A stretch of 64,000 bases of DNA. Origin: CAYFTL01 sp964346145 (GTDB lineage: Bacteria; Bacillota; Clostridia; Christensenellales; Aristaeellaceae). Shown one piece after another: positions 51,470 through 60,294 of this stretch. The stretch lies in the NCBI GenBank assembly GCA_964346145.1, contig CAYFTL010000001.1, positions 62,001 through 126,000 on the forward strand, written 5' to 3'. The translations under genes were made by a program, and so were the position numbers. The notes beneath the pieces were generated by a model. The model was not told where the DNA came from, made no database searches, and saw only the letters and a program-made list of their open reading frames with translations. The first letter of the stretch is position 1. Every line of letters starts with the position of its first letter.

Positions 51470-53194
51470 TCAGATAGCCTCCTTTCCTAGCTGCGATTCC
51501 AGGATTTCCCTGTACAAGCTGCTGTGTTGCTTTAACTCGTTATGCTTGCCGATGTCTACAATCTTGCCGTTGTCCATAACGATAATTTGGTCCGCATCCA
51601 TAACCGAGCTGATGCGTTGTGCAATGATAAACACAGTGCAGGCCTTCAATACTCCGCGCAGTCCCTGTTGGATTTTTGCCTCGGTTTGTAAATCCACAGC
51701 GCTGGTGGAATCGTCCAAAATGAGAATCTTGGGACGTTTAACCAATGCCCGCGCGATAGATAGGCGCTGTTTTTGCCCACCGGACAAGTTAACGCCTCGC
51801 TGCCCCAGCTGGGTGCCGTAGCCTTCAGACATATTTCGGATAAAGTCATCCGCTTGGGCAATGTGGGTAGATTCGCGAATCAAATCTTCGGATGCGTTTT
51901 CGTCTCCCCATTTTAGGTTATCGACCACGCTGCCTGTAAACAGCACCGATTCCTGAAGAGCCACACCGATTCCAGCGCGCAGCGCATCCAGTTTGTATTC
52001 GCGCACGTCATGACCGTCGATCAAAACCCTTCCTTTGCTGGCATCGTAAAGCCGAGGAATCAACGAAACCAGCGATGTCTTGCCTGCACCGGTGGAGCCC
52101 AGTATGGCCACGGTCTTGCCCGGTTCGGCCACAAAATTAATATTGCTCAGCACCGGATCGCCCGACTGACCGGGATAACGGAAGTCTACGTTCTGAAACT
52201 CCACTTTTCCCTCGGTTACGGTTAGCTCGCTATTGGATCCATCCTTAATGTCCGAATGGGTGTTGAGCACTTCGTTGACGCGGTTGATGGAAACCTTGGC
52301 TCTGGAAACAAACAGGAGCACAAAGCTGGACATGGTCAAAGACATGAGGATTTGAAGCAAGTAGTTGCTAAACGCCATAATCTTACCTGCTTCCAGTTCG
52401 CCGCCAAATACCATGTTTCCGCCCACCCAGTACATGACCACCAAAGCCAGATTCACGATAAGGTTGATGATCGGAAACGATGTGGACATGATTTTCATGG
52501 CCTTCATGCCCACGTCCATCATATCGTCATTCGCCGTTTTAAAACGCTTTTTTTCATAATCCGAGCGCCCAAAGGCCTTAATCACCCGAACCCCTGCCAG
52601 GTTCTCTTGCATCACCACGTTCACGCGGTCCAGCTTGTCCTGCATTGCCCCAAACAATGGAAATGCCTTTTTCAAGAGATAAAAAATTAAGATAGACAAC
52701 ACCGGAAATGAGGCGAACACCACCAGGGCAAGTTTGGGGCTGATGGTCAGTGCCATTACGGTGCCACCGATAAACAAAAACGGCGATCGAATCAGCATGC
52801 GCATACAGGCTTGCAGCGCATTTTGAATTTGGTTTACGTCGTTGGTCAAACGGGTAACCAGTGTGCCTGTTTTAAACTCGTCCAGGTTGGCAAAAGAAAA
52901 CGACTGAACCTTTCTGTACAAGTCGTTGCGCAAATCTTTGGCAAAGCCAAATCCGGCCCGGGACGAAAAGTACATACAGGCAAAAGCCGAAAGCGCCCCT
53001 AAAAGAGAAGTGCCGATCATCTTAAGGCCGGTCTGAATGACGTATGCCTGATCCGAATTCATGATGCCCACATCGATAATTTGAGCCATCAATGTGGGCT
53101 GCAAAAGATCGGTGAACACTTCACCCAACATGAACAATGGCGCGATAATCATAAACAGTTTGTATGGCTTCGCGTACTTGTAAAGATTCTTCAC
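51470..53194 (-). CDS. ABC exporter half-transporter, degenerate NBD
   Basis: A 574-residue half-transporter with six helices and an NBD that has GSTGAGKTS and NLSGGQKQRLSIARAL. The Walker B region is LILDDSTSAVD: Asp stands in place of the catalytic Glu. This is the known mark of the degenerate site in heterodimeric exporters such as TM287/288 and BmrCD. It starts with a GTG at 53194 that overlaps the MarR gene stop. The partner with the intact site is the next gene. Confidence 0.93.
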   Translation of the reverse strand: MKNLYKYAKPYKLFMIIAPLFMLGEVFTDLLQPTLMAQIIDVGIMNSDQAYVIQTGLKMIGTSLLGALSAFACMYFSSRAGFGFAKDLRNDLYRKVQSFSFANLDEFKTGTLVTRLTNDVNQIQNALQACMRMLIRSPFLFIGGTVMALTISPKLALVVFASFPVLSILIFYLLKKAFPLFGAMQDKLDRVNVVMQENLAGVRVIKAFGRSDYEKKRFKTANDDMMDVGMKAMKIMSTSFPIINLIVNLALVVMYWVGGNMVFGGELEAGKIMAFSNYLLQILMSLTMSSFVLLFVSRAKVSINRVNEVLNTHSDIKDGSNSELTVTEGKVEFQNVDFRYPGQSGDPVLSNINFVAEPGKTVAILGSTGAGKTSLVSLIPRLYDASKGRVLIDGHDVREYKLDALRAGIGVALQESVLFTGSVVDNLKWGDENASEDLIRESTHIAQADDFIRNMSEGYGTQLGQRGVNLSGGQKQRLSIARALVKRPKILILDDSTSAVDLQTEAKIQQGLRGVLKACTVFIIAQRISSVMDADQIIVMDNGKIVDIGKHNELKQHSSLYREILESQLGKEAI

Positions 53195-53679
53195 TCATTA
53201 TCCTCCCTTTCAGGCTTTTGTATGGATGGTTTTGATACTTGGGCAAATAAGTTGCTTTGCATCGTTTGGACCGCACTTTCCAAGACCTCGACCACTTCAT
53301 CGTCAAGGCCTTCGACCATTTCGCTGGCAACATCGTCAAAAATCCGCCGTGCTTTGTACACGAGCTCCCGCCCCTGCTCGGTCAATTCCACTTGGGTCAC
53401 GCGGGCATCGTTAAGGTCAGGAATCCTGCGTACGAGGGCCGCTTTCTCCATACGCTTGAGCGCTCCGCTAATTGTGGCCGGCGTTACCTGAATGTGTTGA
53501 GCCAATTCGCGCTGGCTCATGCTGCCATGGTAATTTAATTCCATTAAAATGGGAACCTGGCCGCTGCCCAGGCCGATGGTTTCCAACCGAATATTGGTCA
53601 GTTGGAATTGCAGCCGGGACAGTCGCCGTATTCCTCGCCCCAATGCGTAGCGCCTTTGCCCAAAATCATTAGCATCCAT
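53191..53679 (-). CDS. MarR-family transcriptional regulator
   Basis: A 162-residue winged-helix protein. The recognition region reads SQRELAQHIQVTPATISGALKRMEKAALVRRIPD..DAR, followed by VELTEQGRELV, typical of MarR. It heads the operon with two ABC exporter genes and overlaps the first by four bases. It most likely represses this operon and is released by the exporter's substrate. A candidate operator lies over its -10. The ATG at 53679 has GGAGG upstream. Confidence 0.93.
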   Translation of the reverse strand: MDANDFGQRRYALGRGIRRLSRLQFQLTNIRLETIGLGSGQVPILMELNYHGSMSQRELAQHIQVTPATISGALKRMEKAALVRRIPDLNDARVTQVELTEQGRELVYKARRIFDDVASEMVEGLDDEVVEVLESAVQTMQSNLFAQVSKPSIQKPEREDNE

Positions 53680-53697
53680 ATAATAAGCCTCCTAACT

Positions 53698-53731
53698 ATA
53701 TGATGATAGCATTATATGTCTTTAGCGTCAA
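53698..53731 (-). promoter_or_regulatory. marR-ABC promoter with palindromic operator candidate
   Basis: On the minus strand, TTGACG (53726-53731), a 17-base spacer and TATCAT (53703-53708). The imperfect palindrome ATATGATGATAGCATTATAT (53698-53717) covers the -10, the expected position for an autoregulating MarR protein. Confidence 0.65.
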
Positions 53732-53836
53732 TGATTTATTTTTGATTTTTATTTAAAACTAGTTCTCATGCTTATTTTGTCAATTTTGCGACACATTTCA
53801 CAGTATAAAGCATACGAGCTCATCATGCGGTGACAT

Positions 53837-53880
53837 ATAGAGAGATACTGTTTTGATTCCACAAAACAGTATCTCTCTAT
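53837..53880. repeat. Perfect 19-bp inverted repeat, no T tract
   Basis: ATAGAGAGATACTGTTTTG (53837-53855) and CAAAACAGTATCTCTCTAT (53862-53880) form a perfect stem with a 6-base loop. It lies between the queA stop and the MarR promoter. Neither strand has a long T run right after it. It may act as an end of queA mRNA or as a small mobile-element relic. Confidence 0.65.
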
Positions 53881-53942
53881 GTTCTTACTTGGCCAAAACG
53901 AACCGCGAATTTGGCAACCTTTTAATTGCATGTTCTACGCTG

Positions 53943-54983
53943 TCACTCGGCGCTTTTGTCAGGGATCAGCAACATCGCATCGCCAAAGGAAAAAAATCGG
54001 TACCCATCTTCCACCGCGCGGGCATATACGCTAAAGGTGCGCTCCCGACCAATCAAAGCCGATACCAGCATCAGCAAGGTGGAACCGGGCAAATGAAAGT
54101 TGGTGATTAGCACATCCACCATTTTAAAGTGGTAGCCCGGCCGGATAAAAATATCGGTCCAGCCCGAACCCGCCGCCACCATTCCATCTTGCACCGCCGC
54201 CGATTCCAGCGTGCGCACGCTGGTGGTGCCCACGGCGCAAATTCGGCCGCCCCGTGCACGAACCCGGTTGATGCGCTCTGCCGCTCCTACGCTGATTTCG
54301 TAATACTCGCTGTGCATATGGTGTTCGTCGATGTTTTCCACTTTAACCGGTCGAAAGGTGCCCAACCCTACGTGGAGCAGCACTTTTATGATTTCCACAC
54401 CCGATTCTTCCAGTTTGTGTAACAACTCTTGGGTAAAATGCAACCCCGCAGTGGGTGCTGCAGCCGAGCCCTGTTGCTTGGCATACACCGTTTGATAGCG
54501 GTCCGGATTGTCCAGCTTTTCATGAATATAAGGGGGCAATGGCATTTCACCCAGTTCATCGAGCACCGCCTCAAACAAGCCTTCACACTCAAATTCGATT
54601 ACCCGGCCGCCGGAATCGGTGATTTCCAAAACCGTGCCCTTGAGCTTTTCGCCGCCAAACCAAATAACCGCTCCCGGCTTGAGCTTCTTGCCTGGTTTGA
54701 CCAGGGTTTTCCAGCGCTTGGGCGCAATCTGCTCCAGCAGCAACACTTCGGCAGCGCCGCCGCCCTCCCTTACGCCGTAAAGCCGGGCCGGCATCACCCG
54801 GGTTTCGTTGAGCACGAGGGCATCGCCCGGGCGCAAATACTCCACCAAATCGTAAAAATGCCGATCCTCCACCGGGCCATTTTGCCCGTGAACCACCAGC
54901 ATCCGGCTGTGATCCCGGGGCTCCACTGGGGTCTGAGCGATCCTATCCTCAGGCAAGTCATACCAAAAATCGGAAAGTTTCAA
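53943..54983 (-). CDS. queA: S-adenosylmethionine:tRNA ribosyltransferase-isomerase
   Basis: A 346-residue protein of normal length with FWYDLPEDRIAQTPVEPRD, LNETRVMPARLYG, AAPTAGLHFT and a C-terminal NFHLPGSTLLMLVSALIG segment. It moves the ribose of SAM to preQ1-tRNA to give epoxyqueuosine, the step after Tgt. It lies 24 bases after ruvB on the same strand, the common ruv-queA arrangement, but without tgt following. Confidence 0.96.
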   Translation of the reverse strand: MKLSDFWYDLPEDRIAQTPVEPRDHSRMLVVHGQNGPVEDRHFYDLVEYLRPGDALVLNETRVMPARLYGVREGGGAAEVLLLEQIAPKRWKTLVKPGKKLKPGAVIWFGGEKLKGTVLEITDSGGRVIEFECEGLFEAVLDELGEMPLPPYIHEKLDNPDRYQTVYAKQQGSAAAPTAGLHFTQELLHKLEESGVEIIKVLLHVGLGTFRPVKVENIDEHHMHSEYYEISVGAAERINRVRARGGRICAVGTTSVRTLESAAVQDGMVAAGSGWTDIFIRPGYHFKMVDVLITNFHLPGSTLLMLVSALIGRERTFSVYARAVEDGYRFFSFGDAMLLIPDKSAE

Positions 54984-55007
54984 TAATCCGTTCGCCTCGT
55001 TCTGTAT

Positions 55008-56045
55008 TTAAATATTTAGCCTCGTCTGGCTTTGATCCTCCTGTATGCCGGGCATTTCCACGCCCAGATGATCGTAGGCCGCCGGCGTGGCAACCCGTCC
55101 CCGCGGCGTGCGCATCAAAAAGCCCAGCTGCAAAAGGTAAGGCTCGTACACATCTTCGATGGTGACCGCGTCCTCACCCGTGGATGCCGCCAGAGTATCC
55201 AGCCCTACCGGACCGCCGCCGAATTTTTCTATCATGGTGGATAGCATGGTGCGGTCGGTCATATCCAGCCCCAACTCATCCACTTCCAACATATCAAGAC
55301 CGGCCTGGGCTATTTGAAGAGTAATGACTCCGCTCCCCTTCACTTGAGCAAAATCCCGCACCCTTCTAATCAACCGGTTGGCAATTCTCGGGGTGCCCCT
55401 GGCCCTGCTGGCAATTTCCAAAGCGCCCTCTTGATCGCAATCGATTTTCAGAATCCTAGCCGACCTAAGCACGATGGTCGAAAGCTCCTCGGGGCTGTAC
55501 AGCTCCAGGCGAAAGCTGATACCAAACCTGTCCCGCAAGGGTGAGGTCAGCATGCCCGCCCGGGTGGTCGCGCCGATCAGTGTAAACTTGGGCAAATCCA
55601 ATCGAATCGATCTGGCGGAAGGCCCTTTGCCGATCATGATGTCCAGCGCATAGTCTTCCATCGCCGGATACAGCACCTCTTCCACCGAGTGGCTTAGCCG
55701 ATGAATTTCGTCTATAAATAATACATCGCCCTCGTTCAAATTGGTCAGTATCGATGCCAAATCCCCCGGCCGTTCGATGGCAGGCCCCGAAGTGATGCGA
55801 ATATTGTGCCCCATTTCAGCCGCTATGATGCATGCCAGGGTTGTCTTGCCCAGTCCCGGCGGGCCGTACAGCAAAATATGATCCAAAGGTTCCCGCCGCG
55901 CAAGCGCCGCCTGCATATATACATTCAAGCTCTCTTTCAGCTTAACCTGCCCAAAATACTCGCCCAAGTTTTGAGGCCGCAGCGAAAACTCCACTTCCTG
56001 CTCGCCTTCGCGAACGTTGGTGGTGATCAATCTTTCTTCTTCCAT
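55008..56045 (-). CDS. ruvB: Holliday junction branch-migration ATPase RuvB
   Basis: A 345-residue AAA+ motor. Walker A GPPGLGKTTL is at about 60-70, Walker B LFIDEIHRLS, sensor I GATTRAG and the C-terminal winged helix (GFLMRTPRGRVAT) are all clear. It works as a ring with RuvA to drive branch migration. It follows ruvA by 34 bases and precedes queA. Confidence 0.97.
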   Translation of the reverse strand: MEEERLITTNVREGEQEVEFSLRPQNLGEYFGQVKLKESLNVYMQAALARREPLDHILLYGPPGLGKTTLACIIAAEMGHNIRITSGPAIERPGDLASILTNLNEGDVLFIDEIHRLSHSVEEVLYPAMEDYALDIMIGKGPSARSIRLDLPKFTLIGATTRAGMLTSPLRDRFGISFRLELYSPEELSTIVLRSARILKIDCDQEGALEIASRARGTPRIANRLIRRVRDFAQVKGSGVITLQIAQAGLDMLEVDELGLDMTDRTMLSTMIEKFGGGPVGLDTLAASTGEDAVTIEDVYEPYLLQLGFLMRTPRGRVATPAAYDHLGVEMPGIQEDQSQTRLNI

Positions 56046-56079
56046 AAAACGTTTCCTCCCGCAACACAGCCTCTAGCCG

Positions 56080-56682
56080 CTATCCTAATCCGCCCATTCC
56101 CTTGAGCGCAAGCCTGATGATTTCATCCACCTGATCGCTTTGGGCGCCTACCGCTGCCACCGCTTTGGCCGCTTCGCTGGATGCATAGCCCAGCGCCATC
56201 AATGCTTCAATGGCCTCGCCCGAAGCGTCGCCCGCAGCCGCGTTTAGCGGCATCATAATTCCCGCCCCAGTCAGCTCTTGCTCCTCCACCTTGTCCTTCA
56301 GCTCCAGCACCAACCGCTGGGCGGTCTTCTTGCCAATCCCCGGCGCGCGCGATAAGGCCGCCACATCGCCGGTGACCAGCGCAATCGACAAATCCCTTAC
56401 GTTGAGCGCCGACAACAGCGCCAATGCGGTGCGCGGTCCAACGCCCGACACCGAGCGCAGTTTAAGATACATATTCTTTTCTTCCCGGGTAGCAAATCCA
56501 AATAGCTCCATCGCGTCCTCTCGAACGCTGAGCACCGTGTAACACTTCATACGAACACCCACAGCGGGAGCCTGCTGAAGTGTGCTTGAGCTCACCGAAA
56601 GCTCGTAGCCCACGCCACCGCAGTCGATCACCAATACCCCGGGTGCCTTATCGGCGACAACCCCATCAATATGTGCAAACAA
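56080..56682 (-). CDS. ruvA: Holliday junction-binding protein RuvA
   Basis: A 200-residue protein, the normal RuvA length when started at the TTG at 56682 with GGAGG nine bases upstream. It reads FAHIDGVVADKAPG at the start, has two helix-hairpin-helix motifs (LRSVSGVGPRTAL and SRAPGIGKKTAQRL) and a C-terminal domain that contacts RuvB (ALMALGYASSEAAKAV). It binds four-way junctions and loads RuvB. Longer in-frame sequence to 56790 lies in the ruvC end and does not resemble RuvA. Confidence 0.95.
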   Translation of the reverse strand: MFAHIDGVVADKAPGVLVIDCGGVGYELSVSSSTLQQAPAVGVRMKCYTVLSVREDAMELFGFATREEKNMYLKLRSVSGVGPRTALALLSALNVRDLSIALVTGDVAALSRAPGIGKKTAQRLVLELKDKVEEQELTGAGIMMPLNAAAGDASGEAIEALMALGYASSEAAKAVAAVGAQSDQVDEIIRLALKGMGGLG

Positions 56683-56698
56683 TACATCCGTCCTCCGC

Positions 56699-57193
56699 TT
56701 ACTTGATCTTGTATAAGTGCCCCATGTGGCGGCTGTTGGCATGGGTAATGGCCACAGCCAACGCATCGGCCGCATCGTCGGGGCGGGCAATTTCCTCCAT
56801 CGACAGCAACATTTTCACCATCATCTGTACCTGGTATTTTTCTGCGCGCCCATGCCCGGTAACCGCCTGCTTGATCTGCATTGGCGTGTATTCAAATAGC
56901 TTCTCGGTTCGCTGGGCCGCAGCCACCAGTGCCGCTCCTCTGGCCATGCCCACCGGAATCGCCGTGCTCACATTTTTGGCAAAAAAAAGCTCCTCAAAGG
57001 CGACTTCCTCCGGTTTATAAATATCCAACAGCTGGTTTACACCGTTAAAAATACTGCGCAATCGCTGAGGCATGGGCTGTTTGGCCAAAGTCTTCAGCGT
57101 GCCGTATTGGATCAGCTTATGCTTCATCCCATCGGTTTCTATCAGGCCGTATCCCATGGTGGCCAGCCCCGGATCAATTCCCAAAATTACCAA
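56699..57193 (-). CDS. ruvC: Holliday junction resolvase RuvC
   Basis: A 164-residue RNase H-fold nuclease with the catalytic Asp7 in GIDPGLA, Glu in FEELFFAKN, and the C-terminal Asp cluster in RPDDAADALAVAITH. It cuts Holliday junctions after RuvAB action. The start is a TTG at 57193 with GAGGG upstream. It is first gene of the ruvC-ruvA-ruvB-queA run. Confidence 0.96.
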   Translation of the reverse strand: MVILGIDPGLATMGYGLIETDGMKHKLIQYGTLKTLAKQPMPQRLRSIFNGVNQLLDIYKPEEVAFEELFFAKNVSTAIPVGMARGAALVAAAQRTEKLFEYTPMQIKQAVTGHGRAEKYQVQMMVKMLLSMEEIARPDDAADALAVAITHANSRHMGHLYKIK

Positions 57194-57229
57194 AAAACAC
57201 CCTCGCTTTTCATGTTCAATAACATGTTT

Positions 57230-57258
57230 ATATTAGGCGATTTCCGGCGAACTGTCAA
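57230..57258 (-). promoter_or_regulatory. ruvC promoter
   Basis: On the minus strand, perfect TTGACA (57253-57258), a 17-base spacer and TAATAT (57230-57235), 37 bases before the ruvC start. Confidence 0.8.
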
Positions 57259-57276
57259 GAAACACATCCGATTTTG

Positions 57277-57290
57277 CGAACCTTTGTTCG
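57277..57290 (-). promoter_or_regulatory. LexA (SOS) box candidate upstream of ruvCAB
   Basis: CGAACAAAGGTTCG on the minus strand matches the Gram-positive LexA consensus CGAACRNRYGTTYG at 13 of 14 positions. The palindrome extends one base pair pair on each side (TGCGAAC...GTTCGCA). It lies 18 bases upstream of the -35 of ruvC. Confidence 0.65.
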
Positions 57291-57440
57291 CACATATATG
57301 CATAACTATTGCATTATATGCATCCATCCGTCAAAAATCTCCAGTGCGCACGTGTTACTTTGTCCTCCAATTAAATCTGCATTCTAATATTTCCCACCGC
57401 ATGGTTATATTAAAATTCTCACGCTTCGTTACAATGAATT
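57291..57440. other. Intergenic stretch between ruvC and argG units, no gene seen
   Basis: Middle of the 323-base divergent interval. It is AT-rich, has no open frame of note and no clear structure. Confidence 0.5.
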
Positions 57441-57454
57441 AACCCGCATACGGG

Positions 57455-57483
57455 TTGTATTTTTATGCACACCGTTGTATAAT
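57455..57483 (+). promoter_or_regulatory. argG promoter with ARG-box candidate in the spacer
   Basis: TTGTAT (57455-57460), a 17-base spacer and a perfect TATAAT (57478-57483). Between them, TGTATTTTTATGCA (57456-57469) matches the ArgR/AhrC half-site palindrome TGAATWWWWATTCA except for one symmetric pair. A small hairpin, AACCCG-CATA-CGGGTT (57441-57456), abuts it. Confidence 0.65.
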
Positions 57484-57516
57484 CAATTCAATACCAAACA
57501 AATTGGAGGATCTGTC

Positions 57517-58737
57517 ATGAGCAAAGAAAAAGTAATTCTGGCCTATTCAGGTGGATTGGACACCACCATCATCATCCCGTGGCTGAAAGAAAACTATGAT
57601 TACGAGGTAATTGCCGTCGCCGTCGACGTAGGACAGGGCGAGGAACTGGATCCGTTAAACGAAAAAGCCATACGTTCAGGTGCCAGCAAAATATATATCG
57701 AAGATGTGCGCGAAGAGTTCGTCACCGACTATGTTTGGCCCACATTGCAAATGGGTGCGGTGTATGAGCAAAAATACCTGCTGGGCACCAGCTTTGCCCG
57801 CCCCATCATCGCTAAACGCCTAGTGGAAATCGCACTGAAAGAAGGTGCTACCGCCATCTGTCACGGTTCCACCGGCAAGGGCAACGACCAGGTCCGTTTC
57901 GAGCTGACCATCAAGGCGCTCGCCCCCCATATGAAAATTATAGCTCCCTGGCGGATTTGGGACATCAAATCCCGGGAAGAGGCCATCGATTATGCCACCG
58001 AACGCGGCCTTGAAGTGCCAGTCAAAAAAGATCGCCCCTACAGCATGGACCGCAACTTATGGCACCTGAGCCACGAGGGCGCTGACCTAGAGGACACCTG
58101 GAACGAGCCGCGCAAGGATTTGTTGCTGATCTGCAAAACTCCGGAAGAAGCACCCGACACGCCCGAATATGTCACCATCGACTTCGAAAAGGGCTTGCCC
58201 ACCAAGGTCAACGGTCAGGCCTACGGCGCCATCGAGATTCTGGAGTTACTGAACGATATCGCCGCACGCAATGGCGTTGGTGTAGCCGACCTGGTGGAAA
58301 ACCGCTTGGTGGGCATGAAATCCCGCGGCGTTTACGAAACCCCAGGCGGCGAACTGCTATACACCGCGCATCAGATTTTGGAATCCATTACCATCGACCG
58401 GGACACCGCCCACTACAAAGAGCAGATGGCTGTCCGCTTCGGCGAGCTGGTATATGATGGCAAATGGTTCACCCCGCTGCGCGAAGCCATGAGCGCTTTT
58501 GCCGAATCCACCCAGCAAAACGTCACGGGCACGGTAAGGCTCAAGCTGTACAAAGGCAACGTAATTCCGGCCGGCGTAAAATCTCCCTACACCCTGTACA
58601 TGGAAGAAATCGCCACCTTCGGCGACTCCGAAGAGCTGTACGACCACAAGGACGCGGGCGGATTCATCAACTGCTTTGGCTTGCCCCTCAAGGTTCAAGC
58701 CATGATGAAAGAGCGCTTGGAAAAACAATCCAAATAA
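57517..58737 (+). CDS. argG: Argininosuccinate synthase
   Basis: A 406-residue protein with the ATP motif LAYSGGLDTTIIIPWLKE, HGSTGKGNDQVRFE and KSPYTLYMEEIATF. It joins citrulline and aspartate to argininosuccinate with ATP. The ATG at 57517 has GGAGGA upstream; an in-frame start at 57475 overlaps the promoter -10 and is not used. It is followed by argH, so the last two steps of arginine synthesis are together. Control by ArgR is suggested by the site in its promoter. Confidence 0.97.
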   Translation: MSKEKVILAYSGGLDTTIIIPWLKENYDYEVIAVAVDVGQGEELDPLNEKAIRSGASKIYIEDVREEFVTDYVWPTLQMGAVYEQKYLLGTSFARPIIAKRLVEIALKEGATAICHGSTGKGNDQVRFELTIKALAPHMKIIAPWRIWDIKSREEAIDYATERGLEVPVKKDRPYSMDRNLWHLSHEGADLEDTWNEPRKDLLLICKTPEEAPDTPEYVTIDFEKGLPTKVNGQAYGAIEILELLNDIAARNGVGVADLVENRLVGMKSRGVYETPGGELLYTAHQILESITIDRDTAHYKEQMAVRFGELVYDGKWFTPLREAMSAFAESTQQNVTGTVRLKLYKGNVIPAGVKSPYTLYMEEIATFGDSEELYDHKDAGGFINCFGLPLKVQAMMKERLEKQSK

Positions 58738-58753
58738 TCTATAATATATTATT

Positions 58754-58785
58754 AAGCGGACGGAACTGCATCCGTCCGCTTTTCT
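58754..58785 (+). terminator. Terminator-like hairpin between argG and argH
   Basis: A perfect 11-bp stem, AAGCGGACGGA / TCCGTCCGCTT, with a 6-base loop and TTTTC. No promoter for argH is obvious after it, so argH may depend on read-through and be made in smaller amounts. Confidence 0.75.
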
Positions 58786-58813
58786 TACAAAAATCCAAAG
58801 GAGCGATTCAAAT

Positions 58814-60193
58814 ATGAAATTATGGGGTGGACGCTTCGAAAAAGCTACCGACACCATGGTGGATGACTTCCATTCCTCCATCAGCTTTGACAAACGCCTG
58901 TACAGGCAAGACATCAACGGCTCCATCGCCCACGCCACCATGCTGGGGGAGCAGGAAATCATCGACCCGGCCGAGGCCCAAAAAATCGTCGCCGGGCTTC
59001 AATCCATCCTGGCCGATATCGAAAAAGGCGAAATTCAGTTTTCTACCGATGCCGAAGATATCCACATGAACGTGGAAACGTTGCTGATCGAACGCATCGG
59101 CGACGCCGGCAAGCGGCTGCATACCGGGCGCAGCCGCAACGACCAGGTGGCACTGGATCTGCACATGTTCGCCAAAGAATCCATCCACCAAGTGCAGGAT
59201 CTAATCATGGATCTAATCCACGCGCTTCTGGACATTGCCCAGCAAAATTTGACCACCATCATGCCGGGCTACACCCATCTGCAAAAGGCCCAGCCCATCA
59301 CCCTAGCTCACCATATGATGGCCTATGTGCAAATGTTTCGACGGGACTTTGACCGCTTAGCCGACGCATATACGCGCGCCGACGTCATGCCTTTAGGCTC
59401 GGGCGCGCTGGCCGGCACCACCTACCCGCTAAGTCGTGAGCGCACTGCGCAGCTGCTGGGCTTTGCCGCCATTTCGGAAAACTCCTTGGACGGCGTTTCC
59501 GATCGGGATTTTGCATTGGAATACATGAGCGCCGCCGCCATTTCCATGATGCACCTCTCCCGCCTCTGCGAGGAAATGATCCTCTGGTCCAGCCACGAAT
59601 TCCAATTTGTGGAAATGGACGATGCCTTTTCCACCGGTTCCAGCATCATGCCTCAGAAGAAAAATCCCGATGTAGCCGAGTTGATTCGCGGCAAAACCGG
59701 GCGGGTATACGGCGACCTAATGGCGCTACTGACCACCATGAAGGGCTTACCCTTGGCTTACAACAAGGACATGCAGGAAGACAAGGAAGCGCTGTTTGAT
59801 GCCCACGATACCTGGAGCAAGTGCCTGTTGGTATTCACCGGCATGCTCAAAAGCCTAAAGTTTCGAAAAGATGTGATGGCGCGAGGCGCTGAGGGCGGCT
59901 TTACCAATGCCACCGATGCCGCAGACTATCTGGTAAAAAAAGGGTTACCCTTCCGCGATGCCCACGAGGTCATCGGCCGGCTGGTACTCCACTGCATCCA
60001 TGCAGACAAAGCCCTGCTGGACTTAACCCTTGATGAACTCAAAGGTTTCTCTCCCATTTTTGAGGGAGACGTATTTGATGCCCTGTCCATGATCAGCTGC
60101 GTGAACCTACGCAACATTCCCGGCGGTCCGGCGCCCGAAGCGGTACAGTCCTCCATCGACAGCGCGAGAGCCTGGATTGATGCTCAAAAATAA
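58814..60193 (+). CDS. argH: Argininosuccinate lyase
   Basis: A 459-residue fumarase/aspartase-superfamily enzyme with LWGGRFEKATD, TGRSRNDQVALDLHMF, the catalytic Ser loop GSSIMPQKKNPD and NKDMQEDKEALFD. It splits argininosuccinate to arginine and fumarate. It lies 76 bases after argG on the same strand behind a strong hairpin. The ATG has AAAGGAG upstream. Confidence 0.97.
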   Translation: MKLWGGRFEKATDTMVDDFHSSISFDKRLYRQDINGSIAHATMLGEQEIIDPAEAQKIVAGLQSILADIEKGEIQFSTDAEDIHMNVETLLIERIGDAGKRLHTGRSRNDQVALDLHMFAKESIHQVQDLIMDLIHALLDIAQQNLTTIMPGYTHLQKAQPITLAHHMMAYVQMFRRDFDRLADAYTRADVMPLGSGALAGTTYPLSRERTAQLLGFAAISENSLDGVSDRDFALEYMSAAAISMMHLSRLCEEMILWSSHEFQFVEMDDAFSTGSSIMPQKKNPDVAELIRGKTGRVYGDLMALLTTMKGLPLAYNKDMQEDKEALFDAHDTWSKCLLVFTGMLKSLKFRKDVMARGAEGGFTNATDAADYLVKKGLPFRDAHEVIGRLVLHCIHADKALLDLTLDELKGFSPIFEGDVFDALSMISCVNLRNIPGGPAPEAVQSSIDSARAWIDAQK

Positions 60194-60250
60194 GCGGTAG
60201 ACGTATATTTGCAGCATCGTTTTCAACCGTTAAATATTATTGTTGTTTGT

Positions 60251-60290
60251 CAAAATCCCCTCATCCAGCAAGCCGGGTGAGGGGATTTTG
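60251..60290 (+). terminator. Bidirectional terminator between argH and the MerR gene
   Basis: A perfect 13-bp outer stem, CAAAATCCCCTCA / TGAGGGGATTTTG, with a T-rich tail; it lies between convergent genes. Confidence 0.8.
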
Positions 60291-60294
60291 CATC

